Assembly: GCA_046728175.1 (NCBI GenBank) | Contig: JBKPEA010000113.1 | Span: 1-26,766, forward strand | Origin: JAFAHS01 sp046728175 | GTDB lineage: Bacteria > Desulfobacterota > Binatia > Binatales > Binataceae | DNA length: 26,766 bases | Reading direction: 5' to 3' | Part shown: in pieces, positions 7,434 through 15,283 of the stretch | Numbering within the stretch: position 1 is the first letter of the stretch | How the letters are laid out: each line of letters starts with the position of its first letter | The notes under the pieces: model-generated | What the model was told of the DNA's origin: nothing | The model's input: only the letters and a program-made list of their open reading frames with translations | Database searches by the model: none | Made by a program: the position numbers and the translations under genes

Positions 7434-8600
7434 TTGCGTCGTTCCTTCTTAAAACAGCATCAGCAAGGGTGGTGCCGTTGGAAAACGACCGGTTCACGAG
7501 GAAAATCGATGCTCTCGTTAACTCCCGCAGTTAACCTGCGAATACGCTGTAAACCGGCCTTAACTGTGGGTATTTCCCAGCGGAGCGCAAACGGAGGAAA
7601 TGTCCGGCAAACCGGCCGCATGTTTGGGGACTCCATCTCCACAGGACGGTCCGAGCTAGCCCTCCAATGAGTGGATGATTGCGAAGCCATTTCTTTCTTT
7701 ACGCGGTCTCGGATGCGTTGCCAGCGCGGTGCAGACAAGCCCGTTCGACTGAACTTCTGCGTTCAATCTGCTTTTGGGAACATCGGGTGCGCTGTCGAAA
7801 ATGTGGCCTCGTGGCGTGCGACGACAACCGGGTCGCCGCATTTCACTTAACCAGCGAATCGGCAGCTGTACGTTAAAGATGGTTTTTCAGAATGGCGGGG
7901 AAAAAAATGTTTCTCGGCGCCGGGCAGATGCCGAGCACTCTCAGGGTAGCACCACTGTAGCCCTGTCTGGGCAGCGTAGTGTGAAGTCGTCGCAGTCTAC
8001 TCGTGGGATTCTGGTGTAATACACGTCCGCATGCCTGCCGCGCGCCGCCCGAAACCTTTGGATTTGGGCGCTGGCGAGTTCATGAGGGTATCGAAACGAT
8101 GCAACGGATGCATCATCGTGACATCTTCGCGCCCGAGCCGAGCCCGTCGACCCTCGACTTGGCACAGAGCAGGGGTACAAAGAGAGATCGCGTCAAAATT
8201 GACGCAAATGAGAGAGAGTCGGAAGAGTCGTGCAAATTGCAGGGTATAAGGGCGACATCATCAGAAATCCGAAAACCGGAAAGTGTTCTGCAACGTAGGC
8301 GGAAGGGGCCGGGAGGCAGAGACCGAAGAGCGGATCGATGACCAATTCTCATTACATCGTCTCTTGACCGCAGCACTCGCGGTTGGTCGCTAGCTATCTG
8401 GGAGGCAATTCTTGGGCACTGGATAGCTACTGAAAATCTCGCGCAGGAAACACTAGGCGAAAATCGCGAAGTGAACATTCGAGTGCGGCGGCGAACGTAC
8501 GCGGCGCTTATCGTGTGAATAGCATCTCGTTCCAAGGTTCTGCCCGAGGTAAAGGGGGGCAGGCAACCGCGGCTACAAAGAGCTACCATGAAGCCCTGAG
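7434..8600. other. gene-poor stretch between the small membrane protein and the flavoprotein gene
   Basis: No reading frame here looks like a protein: the frames are Arg/Ser-rich and none has a convincing start. Several short inverted repeats are visible: GTTAAC twice (7517-7522 and 7530-7535), CTCGGC/GCCGAG (7913-7935), CAGGGT/GCCCTG (7942-7965), ACCGC/GCGGT (8367-8383) and TAGCTATC/GATAGCTA (8391-8429). AAACCGGCC occurs twice (7551-7559 and 7609-7617). A mini-ORF ATG-AAG-CCC-TGA (8588-8599) ends one base before the flavoprotein ATG. It may hold promoters, a leader RNA or decayed sequence; nothing is identified with confidence. Confidence 0.5.
8391..8429 (+). repeat. inverted repeat / possible stem-loop upstream of the flavoprotein gene
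   Basis: TAGCTATC (8391-8398) pairs perfectly with GATAGCTA (8422-8429). Two wobble pairs and a G-C pair extend the stem inward. It is preceded by a second small hairpin, ACCGC/GCGGT (8367-8383). It could be an operator or an RNA structure about 170 bp before the flavoprotein start. Confidence 0.35.
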
Positions 8601-10097
8601 ATGCCCAGGAAATCGAACCCTGCTTGCGATGTCCTGATTGTTGGGGCCGGCAATGCCGCTCTCTGTGCCGCACTGGCCGCGCGCGAGCAGGGCGCGCGAG
8701 TCATGGTTCTCGAGCGCGCGCCCGAAAACGAGCGCGGTGGTAACACCGCTTTCACCGCCGGTGGATTTCGCGTCGCCTACAACAACCTCGATCAGTTGAT
8801 CGCATTGATGCCTGACCTCTCCGACGAGGAAAAGCGCAACACCGACTTTGGCACCTATACGGAGGACCAGTACTTCGAGGACATCGGACGCGTCACCGAA
8901 TACCGCACCAATCCCGATCTGGCTGAACTGCTAGTGCGCCGTAGCCACCCCACGCTGCTCTGGATGCGCGCCAAAGGCGTGCGCTGGGTGCCCATGTATG
9001 GTCGCCAGGCCTTCAAGGTTGACGGCCGTTTTAAATTCTGGGGCGGCCTGACGGTCGAGGCGTGGGGCGGAGGTCGCGGCCTCATCGACACGCTTCACGA
9101 AGCCGCGCGCCGCGAGAAGGTCGAAGTACGCTACGGGGCGCGCGCGGTCGCTCTGCTTGCCGATGATACCGGCGTTCATGGTGCGCGCGTCCGCGTCGAC
9201 GGCAAGACCATGGACGTCGCCGCCCGCGCGGTCGTGTTGGCCAGCGGTGGCTTCGAAGCGAATGCTGAGTGGCGGGCGCGTTACCTCGGGCCAAACTGGG
9301 ACCTCGCCCGCGTGCGCGGGACCCGCTTCAACACCGGTGACGGAATTCGAATGGCGCTCGACGCCGGCGCGATGCCCTATGGACATTGGTCCGGATGCCA
9401 CGCCGTCGGATGGGATCGCAACGCTCCCGAATTCGGCGACCTCGCGGTTGGCGATGGCTTTCAGAAACACAGCTATCCGCTCGGTATCATGCTCAACGCT
9501 CGCGGCTGCCGGTTCGTCGATGAAGGCGCGGACTTCCGCAACTACACTTACGCGAAGTACGGGCGTGCAATCCTCGAGCAACCGGGACATTTCGCCTGGC
9601 AGATCTTCGACAAAAAAGTTGCGCATCTCCTGCGCGACGAATATCGAATCCGGCAGGTAACCAGGGTCACTGCCGAGACCCTCGACGAGCTGGTCCGCAA
9701 ACTCGACGACGTCGATGCCGGAGCCGCGCACGCGGAGATCAGCGCTTTTAACCAGGCAGTCGACCGCACCATCCCCTTCGACCCCAACGTGAAGGATGGT
9801 CGATGCACCCGCGGCCTCACCATACCGAAGAGCAACTGGGCCAACCCGATCGACGAGCCTCCGTTCACGGCCTTCGCCGTTACTTGCGGTATCACCTTCA
9901 CCTTCGGCGGACTGAAAATAACGCGCGAAGGCGAAGTAATAGACACCGAAGGCAAACCCATCTCCGGCCTGTACGCAGCCGGGGAACTCGTCGGCGGGCT
10001 TTTCTATTTCAACTACGCCGGCGGCTCCGGCCTGATGGCTGGCGCAGTATTCGGCAAACTCGCCGGCACCAGTTCGGCGCTATATGCTGTAGGGTAG
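8601..10097 (+). CDS. FAD-dependent dehydrogenase similar to tricarballylate dehydrogenase TcuA
   Basis: A 498-residue member of the succinate dehydrogenase/fumarate reductase flavoprotein family. The Rossmann FAD motif VLIVGAGNAALCAALAARE lies at 11-29, followed by GGNTAFTAGGFRVAY (46-60). The mid-protein RGTRFNTGDG and the C-terminal GLYAAGELVGG complete the FAD-binding fold. The N-terminus (GNAALCAALAAREQGA) closely resembles TcuA, which oxidises tricarballylate to cis-aconitate, so a tricarboxylate or related branched acid is a plausible substrate. There is no Tat or Sec signal, so it should be cytoplasmic. The partner TcuB and transporter TcuC are absent from the window. The start has no good ribosome site; a four-codon mini-ORF ends one base before it and may couple translation. 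It converges with the alcohol dehydrogenase gene. Confidence 0.85.
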   Translation: MPRKSNPACDVLIVGAGNAALCAALAAREQGARVMVLERAPENERGGNTAFTAGGFRVAYNNLDQLIALMPDLSDEEKRNTDFGTYTEDQYFEDIGRVTEYRTNPDLAELLVRRSHPTLLWMRAKGVRWVPMYGRQAFKVDGRFKFWGGLTVEAWGGGRGLIDTLHEAARREKVEVRYGARAVALLADDTGVHGARVRVDGKTMDVAARAVVLASGGFEANAEWRARYLGPNWDLARVRGTRFNTGDGIRMALDAGAMPYGHWSGCHAVGWDRNAPEFGDLAVGDGFQKHSYPLGIMLNARGCRFVDEGADFRNYTYAKYGRAILEQPGHFAWQIFDKKVAHLLRDEYRIRQVTRVTAETLDELVRKLDDVDAGAAHAEISAFNQAVDRTIPFDPNVKDGRCTRGLTIPKSNWANPIDEPPFTAFAVTCGITFTFGGLKITREGEVIDTEGKPISGLYAAGELVGGLFYFNYAGGSGLMAGAVFGKLAGTSSALYAVG

Positions 10098-10135
10098 AGC
10101 GCTCGCCGATCTGAGTTTTGCAGGTTCCGGGGAAT

Positions 10136-10169
10136 CGGCGCGGGCTCGGCCCGGAAGCCCGTGTCGCCG
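10136..10169. terminator. candidate bidirectional terminator between converging genes
   Basis: CGGCG-CGGGCT (10136-10146) pairs with AGCCCG (10156-10161), and after a 3-nt bulge with CGCCG (10165-10169): about 11 bp with a 9-nt loop. A second arm pair, CGCCGAT/ATCGGCG (10104-10110, 10134-10140), overlaps it. It lies between the flavoprotein stop and the end of the alcohol dehydrogenase gene. There is no T-tract, so it is structural evidence only. Confidence 0.4.
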
Positions 10170-10235
10170 GGGCCATCTGAAGACTGCTTTCCGAAACTGA
10201 GGCAGGGCTTCTAGCCGAGGGTCCAACTCCTCCTC

Positions 10236-11315
10236 TCATCCCGGAATCAACGCGGCGCGCGTGACTTCCTTGCGTTCGCTCCTGTCCAACGCCTCCGCCG
10301 CCCTGGACAGCGGAAACTTCGCGTCGCACAGCTCCAGGTACGGATAACGCTCGATGTGTCGGGCCAGGAAGTCGAGCGACTTCTTCAAATAATGCGGCGG
10401 ATAAGTCGCGATGCCGTGAATCTCGATCGATTTGAACGTCACCATCGATGGCGCAATAGGTGCAGTCATCCCTCCCGAGATATTCCCGAGTTCCAGCACC
10501 CGGCCGCCATTGCGCACGAAGCCGACCGCATCGATGAACGCCTCCGGAATTCCCGCCACTTCCAGCACCACGTCCGGCCCGCCACCACCCGTGAGCTCAC
10601 GGATCTGCGTCTGACGCGACTTGAAGTCCGGAAATTTCCGCAGATCGATCACTTCGTCGGCGCCGAAACGCTTTGCTTGCGACAGCCGCAGCTCGACCCC
10701 ATCTATCGCGATCACTCTCGCCCCGCGCGCCTTCGCGATCGCCACGGCATGCAGCCCGAGTCCTCCGGCCCCGAGCACCAGCAGCTTCTCGCCGTATGAC
10801 AATCGTCCGCGATCGAGCGCCCAGTAGACCTGCGACATCGCGCAGTTCGCCGAAGCGGCGATCAGATCGGGCACGTTGTCCGGGATCTTGTAGAAATGCT
10901 GATCCGGCTTGACGAAATAATGTGTGGCGAAGGTGGCGGTGAAGTGGGGTGGTTTGTCGGGATGGGATGCGCCCATCACGCGGTTGAGACACCCGGCCTG
11001 ATTCCCGGCCACACAGTTCTCGCAACGATTGCACACCGTGTAGTAAACCGGCGCGATCCGGTCGCCTTCCTTGACCGCGACCCCGGCCCAGTCTTTGGTG
11101 GTTCCCTGCCCGAGCGACTGAATCGCTCCGGCCATCTCGTGCCCTGGCATGATCCCACGGCGTCCGAATTCGCCCTTCCACATGTGCACTTCGGACCCGC
11201 ACACATTGGTCTGCGTGACCCGCGCCACCAGCCCGCCGGGCAGCGGTTCCGGAACTTCATACTCGAAGAATTCGATTTTGTGTCCTTCGGGGATAAAACT
11301 GATGGCACCTTTCAT
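10236..11315 (-). CDS. zinc-dependent medium-chain (MDR) alcohol dehydrogenase
   Basis: The 359-residue protein shows the full zinc alcohol dehydrogenase pattern. The catalytic-zinc Cys is at NVCGSEVH (C39) with PGHE (H59-E60). The structural zinc lobe has four Cys, at 95, 98, 101 and 109 (CNRCENCVAGNQAGC). The nucleotide fold is LVLGAGGLGLHAVAIAKARGA (179-199, split), and Asp205 at the end of the second strand suggests NAD+ rather than NADP+. The ATG at 11315 is preferred over an in-frame TTG three codons earlier because GAGG lies 9 nt before it. It probably oxidises a secondary or polyol-type alcohol in the cytoplasm; the exact substrate cannot be read. It is divergent from the amidohydrolase at 11569 across a 253-bp spacer. 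Confidence 0.9.
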   Translation of the reverse strand: MKGAISFIPEGHKIEFFEYEVPEPLPGGLVARVTQTNVCGSEVHMWKGEFGRRGIMPGHEMAGAIQSLGQGTTKDWAGVAVKEGDRIAPVYYTVCNRCENCVAGNQAGCLNRVMGASHPDKPPHFTATFATHYFVKPDQHFYKIPDNVPDLIAASANCAMSQVYWALDRGRLSYGEKLLVLGAGGLGLHAVAIAKARGARVIAIDGVELRLSQAKRFGADEVIDLRKFPDFKSRQTQIRELTGGGGPDVVLEVAGIPEAFIDAVGFVRNGGRVLELGNISGGMTAPIAPSMVTFKSIEIHGIATYPPHYLKKSLDFLARHIERYPYLELCDAKFPLSRAAEALDRSERKEVTRAALIPG

Positions 11316-11568
11316 GAGAATCAACCTCGTCCTGCGCTGACCCTACGAAAAATCCGTTCCCCCCGGCAAGCTGCCTCGCTCTGAAGTTGTACCTGTTTTG
11401 AAGGCGCACTTCCGGAAATGGCGATCTCCGCGATTTGTGCTGCGCATTCACCGCGGCCGCTGAAAAAGCCATCCGCGGCTATCGCGAGATTGGTTCGAGC
11501 ACTGGCACTCAACGTATTCGGAGACTTACAATCCTGGCGCGGCGCACCACGCGGGGGAGGTTCGAATC

Positions 11569-13041
11569 ATGGATCGACATCTGTCCGCGAAAGCGATTCA
11601 CGATCGTCTCGGATATCCGGTCATCGATGCGGACGGCCATTACGTCGAGTTCGGTCCGTCGATACTTGAGTACCTGAGAGAGGTGGCTGGGGAGCGCGTC
11701 GCCGACGCACTCAAGCGGTCCAACGATTGGGTCGGCAACACCATCCGGATGACTCCCGCGGAGCGCCGCGAAGCGGGTATTGCGCAGGAAGCATTCTGGG
11801 TCATCCCGGCGAAGAACACGCTCGATCGCGCGACCGCCATCCTGCCGCGACTTCTTTATGACCGCCTCGATGAACTCGGCTTCGACTTTACCGTGCTTTA
11901 CCCGTCGGCCGGCCTGCTGATCACTCCGATCGAAGACGAAGAGTTACGCCGGGCGACCTGCCGGGCCTTCAACTGCTATGTCGCCGATCAATATCGCGCC
12001 TACGCCGATCGGATCACGCCCGCCGCCGTCATCCCCATGTACACGCCCGCCGAGGCCATCGCGGAACTCGAGTTCGCGGTGCGAACGCTCGGACTCAAAG
12101 CCGCCATGCTGGGTCATCCGATTCGACGTCCGATTCCCGACGTGCAGCGCACACAGCCGGGCGCAGTCCGCTGGGCGCGCTGGATCGACACCTTCGGAAT
12201 CGACAGCGCCTACGACTACGACCCGGTCTGGGAAAAGTGCCTCGAGCTGCGGGTCGCGCCCTCTTTTCACGCGGGGTCGCGCAGCTTTGGCTACCGTGCA
12301 TCGCCCAGCAATTTCACCTACAACCACATCGGCCATTTCGCCGCCGCGCTCGAAGCACTCTGCAAATCGATTTTCCTGGCCGGGGTAACCCGCAGATTTC
12401 CGCAGCTGCAAATGGCGTTTCTTGAAGGGGGTGTCGCGTGGGCCTGTGCGCTGTATAGCGATCTGATCGGGCATTGGAAAAAGCGCAATCGCGCCGCGCT
12501 CGAGGAAGTTAACCCGGCCAACCTGGACCGCGCGATGTTCCGGGATCTGATCGAGTCCTATGGCGGTAAACAGCTGGCGGATCGTTACGCCGCCAACGAT
12601 GTCAAGCTCGAGGCTTTTGATACGCCGCGCCCACCCGACGCGCAGGAGTTGGATGACTACGCGGCGTGCGGCATCAAGCGTGCCGAAGAGATCCGTGATC
12701 TTTTCACCCGCAATTTCTACTTCGGCTGCGAAGCCGACGATCCGCTCAACGCGTGGGCGACCCGCGCAGGGGCCAATCCGTACGGCGCGAGGCTGAAAAC
12801 CCTGCTCGGTTCGGATATCGGCCATTTCGATGTGGTGAACATGGCCGAGGTCTTGGGCGAGGCATATGAGCTCGTAGAGGACGGGCTGGTCAGTGAAGCC
12901 GACCTGCGCGACTTCCTGTTTACCAATCCGGCGCAGTTCTTCTGCGGTGCAAATCCGAATTTCTTCAAGGGCACGGTGCTGGAAGGGGCGGTGCGGGACC
13001 TCCTCGAAGCGCCCGCTCCGGAGGCCAAAGCATCGCTATAG
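11569..13041 (+). CDS. amidohydrolase-family (ACMSD-like) metal-dependent hydrolase/decarboxylase
   Basis: A 490-residue Amidohydro_2-type protein. The N-terminal metal motif is VIDADGHYVE (D22-G-H24), a further metal His lies at PSFHAGSRS (H234), and the C-terminal catalytic Asp is at GSDIGHFD (D416). Family members are zinc or manganese enzymes that decarboxylate or hydrolyse aromatic or unsaturated acids (ACMSD, gamma-resorcylate decarboxylase). At 490 residues it is longer than a typical ACMSD (about 330), mainly through extra helices between residues 300 and 390. The ATG has a strong ribosome site (GGGGGAGG, 7-nt spacing). The crotonase gene follows 33 nt after its stop, so the two form an operon. 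The family is confident; the substrate is unknown. Confidence 0.88.
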   Translation: MDRHLSAKAIHDRLGYPVIDADGHYVEFGPSILEYLREVAGERVADALKRSNDWVGNTIRMTPAERREAGIAQEAFWVIPAKNTLDRATAILPRLLYDRLDELGFDFTVLYPSAGLLITPIEDEELRRATCRAFNCYVADQYRAYADRITPAAVIPMYTPAEAIAELEFAVRTLGLKAAMLGHPIRRPIPDVQRTQPGAVRWARWIDTFGIDSAYDYDPVWEKCLELRVAPSFHAGSRSFGYRASPSNFTYNHIGHFAAALEALCKSIFLAGVTRRFPQLQMAFLEGGVAWACALYSDLIGHWKKRNRAALEEVNPANLDRAMFRDLIESYGGKQLADRYAANDVKLEAFDTPRPPDAQELDDYAACGIKRAEEIRDLFTRNFYFGCEADDPLNAWATRAGANPYGARLKTLLGSDIGHFDVVNMAEVLGEAYELVEDGLVSEADLRDFLFTNPAQFFCGANPNFFKGTVLEGAVRDLLEAPAPEAKASL

Positions 13042-13074
13042 GGGATCGCCAGCGCGGGTGAGTGAGGGCTATCC

Positions 13075-13773
13075 ATGCCGAAATATTTCCTCTTCGAAAA
13101 GAGCAGAATTGTAACCACCATCACCTTCAATCGTCCCGAGCGGCGCAATTGCCTGGACAACGAAGTGATCCTGGAGCTGGAACGACTGATTTACGACGTT
13201 CGCGACGATCACGAGACTCGCGCGCTGATCGTGACCGGGACCGGCAACGCCTTTTCCGCGGGCGCGGACCTGTCCGCGATCAGAGGCACCGAAGATCCGA
13301 GCCAGCGCGCTGTAATCGTCAGGGAAAGAGCAGGGCGGCGTCTCCCGCGCCTAATCGGCCGCGTGTTCGAGGCGATTTCCCATCTGGAGTGCATCACGAT
13401 TGCGGCGGTCAACGGACACGCGGTCGGCGGCGGATGGTCGATCGCGCTCGCGTTCGATTTCTGCCTCGCCGTGGAGAACGCGGAATTCTGGGTGCCGGAA
13501 GTGGACATCGGGGTTGCCTATCGGGGTGCGCCCGCACAATTGATGGCTGCAAGCATGGGACCCTGGCGTGCGCGTGAAGCAATCCTCGAGTGCCGCCATT
13601 ACAAAGCCGAAGAACTGCTCGCGATGGGCGTGATAAATCGGGTCGTAAAGCCCGCCGAGCTGCTGGCCGCGGCGCGTGAGCTGGCAGAGTCGCTTGCGAA
13701 AAAGTCGGCGACCGCGATCGCGCAATCAAAACGCGACATCAACGATTTTTTCTTCGGCAGCCGCCTGTACTGA
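13075..13773 (+). CDS. enoyl-CoA hydratase/isomerase (crotonase) family protein
   Basis: A 232-residue crotonase-fold protein, somewhat short for the family (about 255-260). The CoA/oxyanion-hole segment FSAGADLSAI is at 60-69 and the second segment NGHAVGGGWSIALAFD at 113-128. Of the two catalytic glutamates of classical enoyl-CoA hydratase, the one equivalent to Glu164 is kept (VPEVDIG, E142). The Glu144 position is Ser122 (GGGWSIAL instead of GGGCELAM). This pattern fits an isomerase, hydrolase or C-C lyase of the superfamily better than a standard hydratase. GAGGG lies 6 nt before the ATG. It is co-transcribed with the amidohydrolase 33 nt upstream, suggesting they act on consecutive intermediates. 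Confidence 0.88.
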   Translation: MPKYFLFEKSRIVTTITFNRPERRNCLDNEVILELERLIYDVRDDHETRALIVTGTGNAFSAGADLSAIRGTEDPSQRAVIVRERAGRRLPRLIGRVFEAISHLECITIAAVNGHAVGGGWSIALAFDFCLAVENAEFWVPEVDIGVAYRGAPAQLMAASMGPWRAREAILECRHYKAEELLAMGVINRVVKPAELLAAARELAESLAKKSATAIAQSKRDINDFFFGSRLY

Positions 13774-13838
13774 GAGTCCGGAAAGTATCCGGATGCCACG
13801 GGCGCGATCAGACAGTCGGGACCGCCCTCATGTAAAAA

Positions 13839-13887
13839 GGGCCGGAGCGAATTTTCTCCGCGCCCGGCCCCGAGCCCGTGAGCTCGG
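13839..13887. terminator. candidate bidirectional terminator (two hairpins)
   Basis: GGGCCG (13839-13844) pairs with CGGCCC (13865-13870), with an inner GGAG/CTCC. The adjacent CCGAGC (13870-13875) pairs perfectly with GCTCGG (13882-13887) around a 6-nt loop and is followed by CTCTTTAATT. It sits exactly between the converging crotonase and second amidohydrolase genes. Confidence 0.5.
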
Positions 13888-13893
13888 CGCTCT

Positions 13894-15111
13894 TTAATTA
13901 ACCGCCATCCGTGCCAGTCGCTTCACCTCCAGCTTGAACACGCGCGCCGCATTCAACCCAAGAATCTGTGCACGCTCGTCCTCGCTCAGGTGACCCATTT
14001 GCCGCTCGATGGCCTCCGCCGAATGCGGCCAGGAACCCTCGTGATGCGGATAGTCATTGGCCCACAGAAAATTCCGGCACAGGTCGTACTTCTGCGCCAG
14101 GTCGAGTCCGGGAGGGTCTTCCTGAAATGACGCAAAACCGTTGGAGCGGAAATACTCGCTCGGCAACTTCTTCAGCTTCGGAAACACCCACATGTGATGC
14201 TTATGGTACGCCTCATCCATCGCCTGCATGGCCCACGGAACCCAGCCGATTCCCGCTTCGACGGAGCCAAACCGCAGCCGCGGGAATTTTTCGATGACGC
14301 CCGAGGCGCACAAATTCGCGATTGGTTCGATGGTCGGCGCCAACGAGTGCGAGACATAGTTGATGACCGCGCCGCCGTCTTTGCGCGCCGCCCGCGGATC
14401 GCGTCCGGTCGAGACGTGGAAGGTGATCGCCAAATCGCAATCCTGGATTACCGCCCACAGAGGGTCGAAGCTCTTCATGTTGTAGTTCGGATGGCGCGCG
14501 TCATGCGCCCCGAAAATCGGCTTGCAGGGCAGGGTCAATCCGCGAAATCCCATCTTCGCGACGCGCTTGACCTCTTCGATCGATCCCTCGAGGTCGCCGG
14601 TCGCCAGCGCCGCCATCGGCACCAGCCGGTCCCGATAAGGACCGTACGCCTCGGCCGTCCAATCGTTATAGATGCGGCATTGTGCCTGCGCGAACAGCGG
14701 GTCGGGCGTCGCCCACATCGTGAGTCCCTTGTTTGGAAAAATGATTTCCGCGTCCACCCCATCGCGATCGTGATCGAGCAGCCGTTGTTCCGCAGTGGCG
14801 CCGGCCTTATTGCGAATCTGATCTTCTCCCTGCAGATTGCTGTCGAGTAGCCGCGACCGTGCCCAGCCCTCGGAAATTTGCCACTTCACTCCGTCGGCAT
14901 CGACTTCGACGCGCGGCAGCCGGTCCTTGTACTTTTTGTCTATTCGATCGACCCAAAGATTGGCCGGCTCGTTGGCGTGGCAATCTGCCGAGACCATGAA
15001 AAATTTGTTCGGATCATCTGGGCGCGCGGTCCGCTTCCATCCTGGATGTCCGGGCGTGCCGAGCCTCCATCGATTGGGCTCATCGATCTGGTTCATGAGT
15101 GGTTCGCTCAT
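13894..15111 (-). CDS. second amidohydrolase-family metal-dependent hydrolase/decarboxylase
   Basis: The 405-residue protein carries the Amidohydro_2 metal site: VSADCHANEP (D43-x-H45), ITFHVSTG (H232) and WANDYPHHEG (D353). Family enzymes act as metal-dependent decarboxylases or hydrolases of unsaturated or aromatic acids. It is clearly distinct from the 490-residue amidohydrolase at 11569, so the window holds two different members rather than a recent duplication. There is no signal peptide. The ATG at 15111 is preceded only by GGGGG about 8 nt upstream. It is divergent from the carotenoid oxygenase; the spacer contains TCGCA-AA-TGCGA (15136-15147). A paired role with that oxygenase is suggested by position only. 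Confidence 0.88.
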   Translation of the reverse strand: MSEPLMNQIDEPNRWRLGTPGHPGWKRTARPDDPNKFFMVSADCHANEPANLWVDRIDKKYKDRLPRVEVDADGVKWQISEGWARSRLLDSNLQGEDQIRNKAGATAEQRLLDHDRDGVDAEIIFPNKGLTMWATPDPLFAQAQCRIYNDWTAEAYGPYRDRLVPMAALATGDLEGSIEEVKRVAKMGFRGLTLPCKPIFGAHDARHPNYNMKSFDPLWAVIQDCDLAITFHVSTGRDPRAARKDGGAVINYVSHSLAPTIEPIANLCASGVIEKFPRLRFGSVEAGIGWVPWAMQAMDEAYHKHHMWVFPKLKKLPSEYFRSNGFASFQEDPPGLDLAQKYDLCRNFLWANDYPHHEGSWPHSAEAIERQMGHLSEDERAQILGLNAARVFKLEVKRLARMAVN

Positions 15112-15135
15112 CGCTTAACCCCCGAATGGTTTCGA

Positions 15136-15147
15136 TCGCAAATGCGA
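15136..15147. promoter_or_regulatory. short palindrome in a divergent promoter region
   Basis: TCGCA-AA-TGCGA is a perfect inverted repeat with a 2-bp centre, 25 bp upstream of the amidohydrolase ATG and about 136 bp before the preferred carotenoid oxygenase start. It could be an operator shared by the divergent pair; the arms are short, so chance is possible. Confidence 0.25.
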
Positions 15148-15283
15148 CTGTAGTTCCACCTGATTTTAGGACTCCACTACGCTCGCCGTCAAAGAACCGG
15201 GAAGCTGGCCTGGGTCAGCGGGCCGCGCTTTGAGTGCCGCGCCGCTCGATATGCTAGGGTTGAGCGCGCCGGGCGAGGGCAGC

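Noticed and set aside
7551..7617. AAACCGGCC direct repeat with 58-bp spacing
   Set aside because: Only two 9-bp copies, without further units or spacer regularity, so it is not a CRISPR or iteron array.
7890..7975. Possible glycine- or TPP-like riboswitch because of GCCGAG and CTCTCAGGG
   Set aside because: The spacing and flanking conserved elements of those classes are missing, and no glycine or thiamine gene follows; only generic hairpins remain.
8113..8673. 186-codon open frame on the minus strand
   Set aside because: It is Arg/Ser/Cys-rich with no family pattern, no ribosome site, and it overlaps the start of the flavoprotein gene; it reads as a chance frame in GC-rich DNA.
11944..12825. 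293-codon minus-strand frame inside the first amidohydrolase
   Set aside because: It lies wholly antisense to a gene with complete metal ligands and a strong ribosome site; composition is typical of a complementary-strand shadow.
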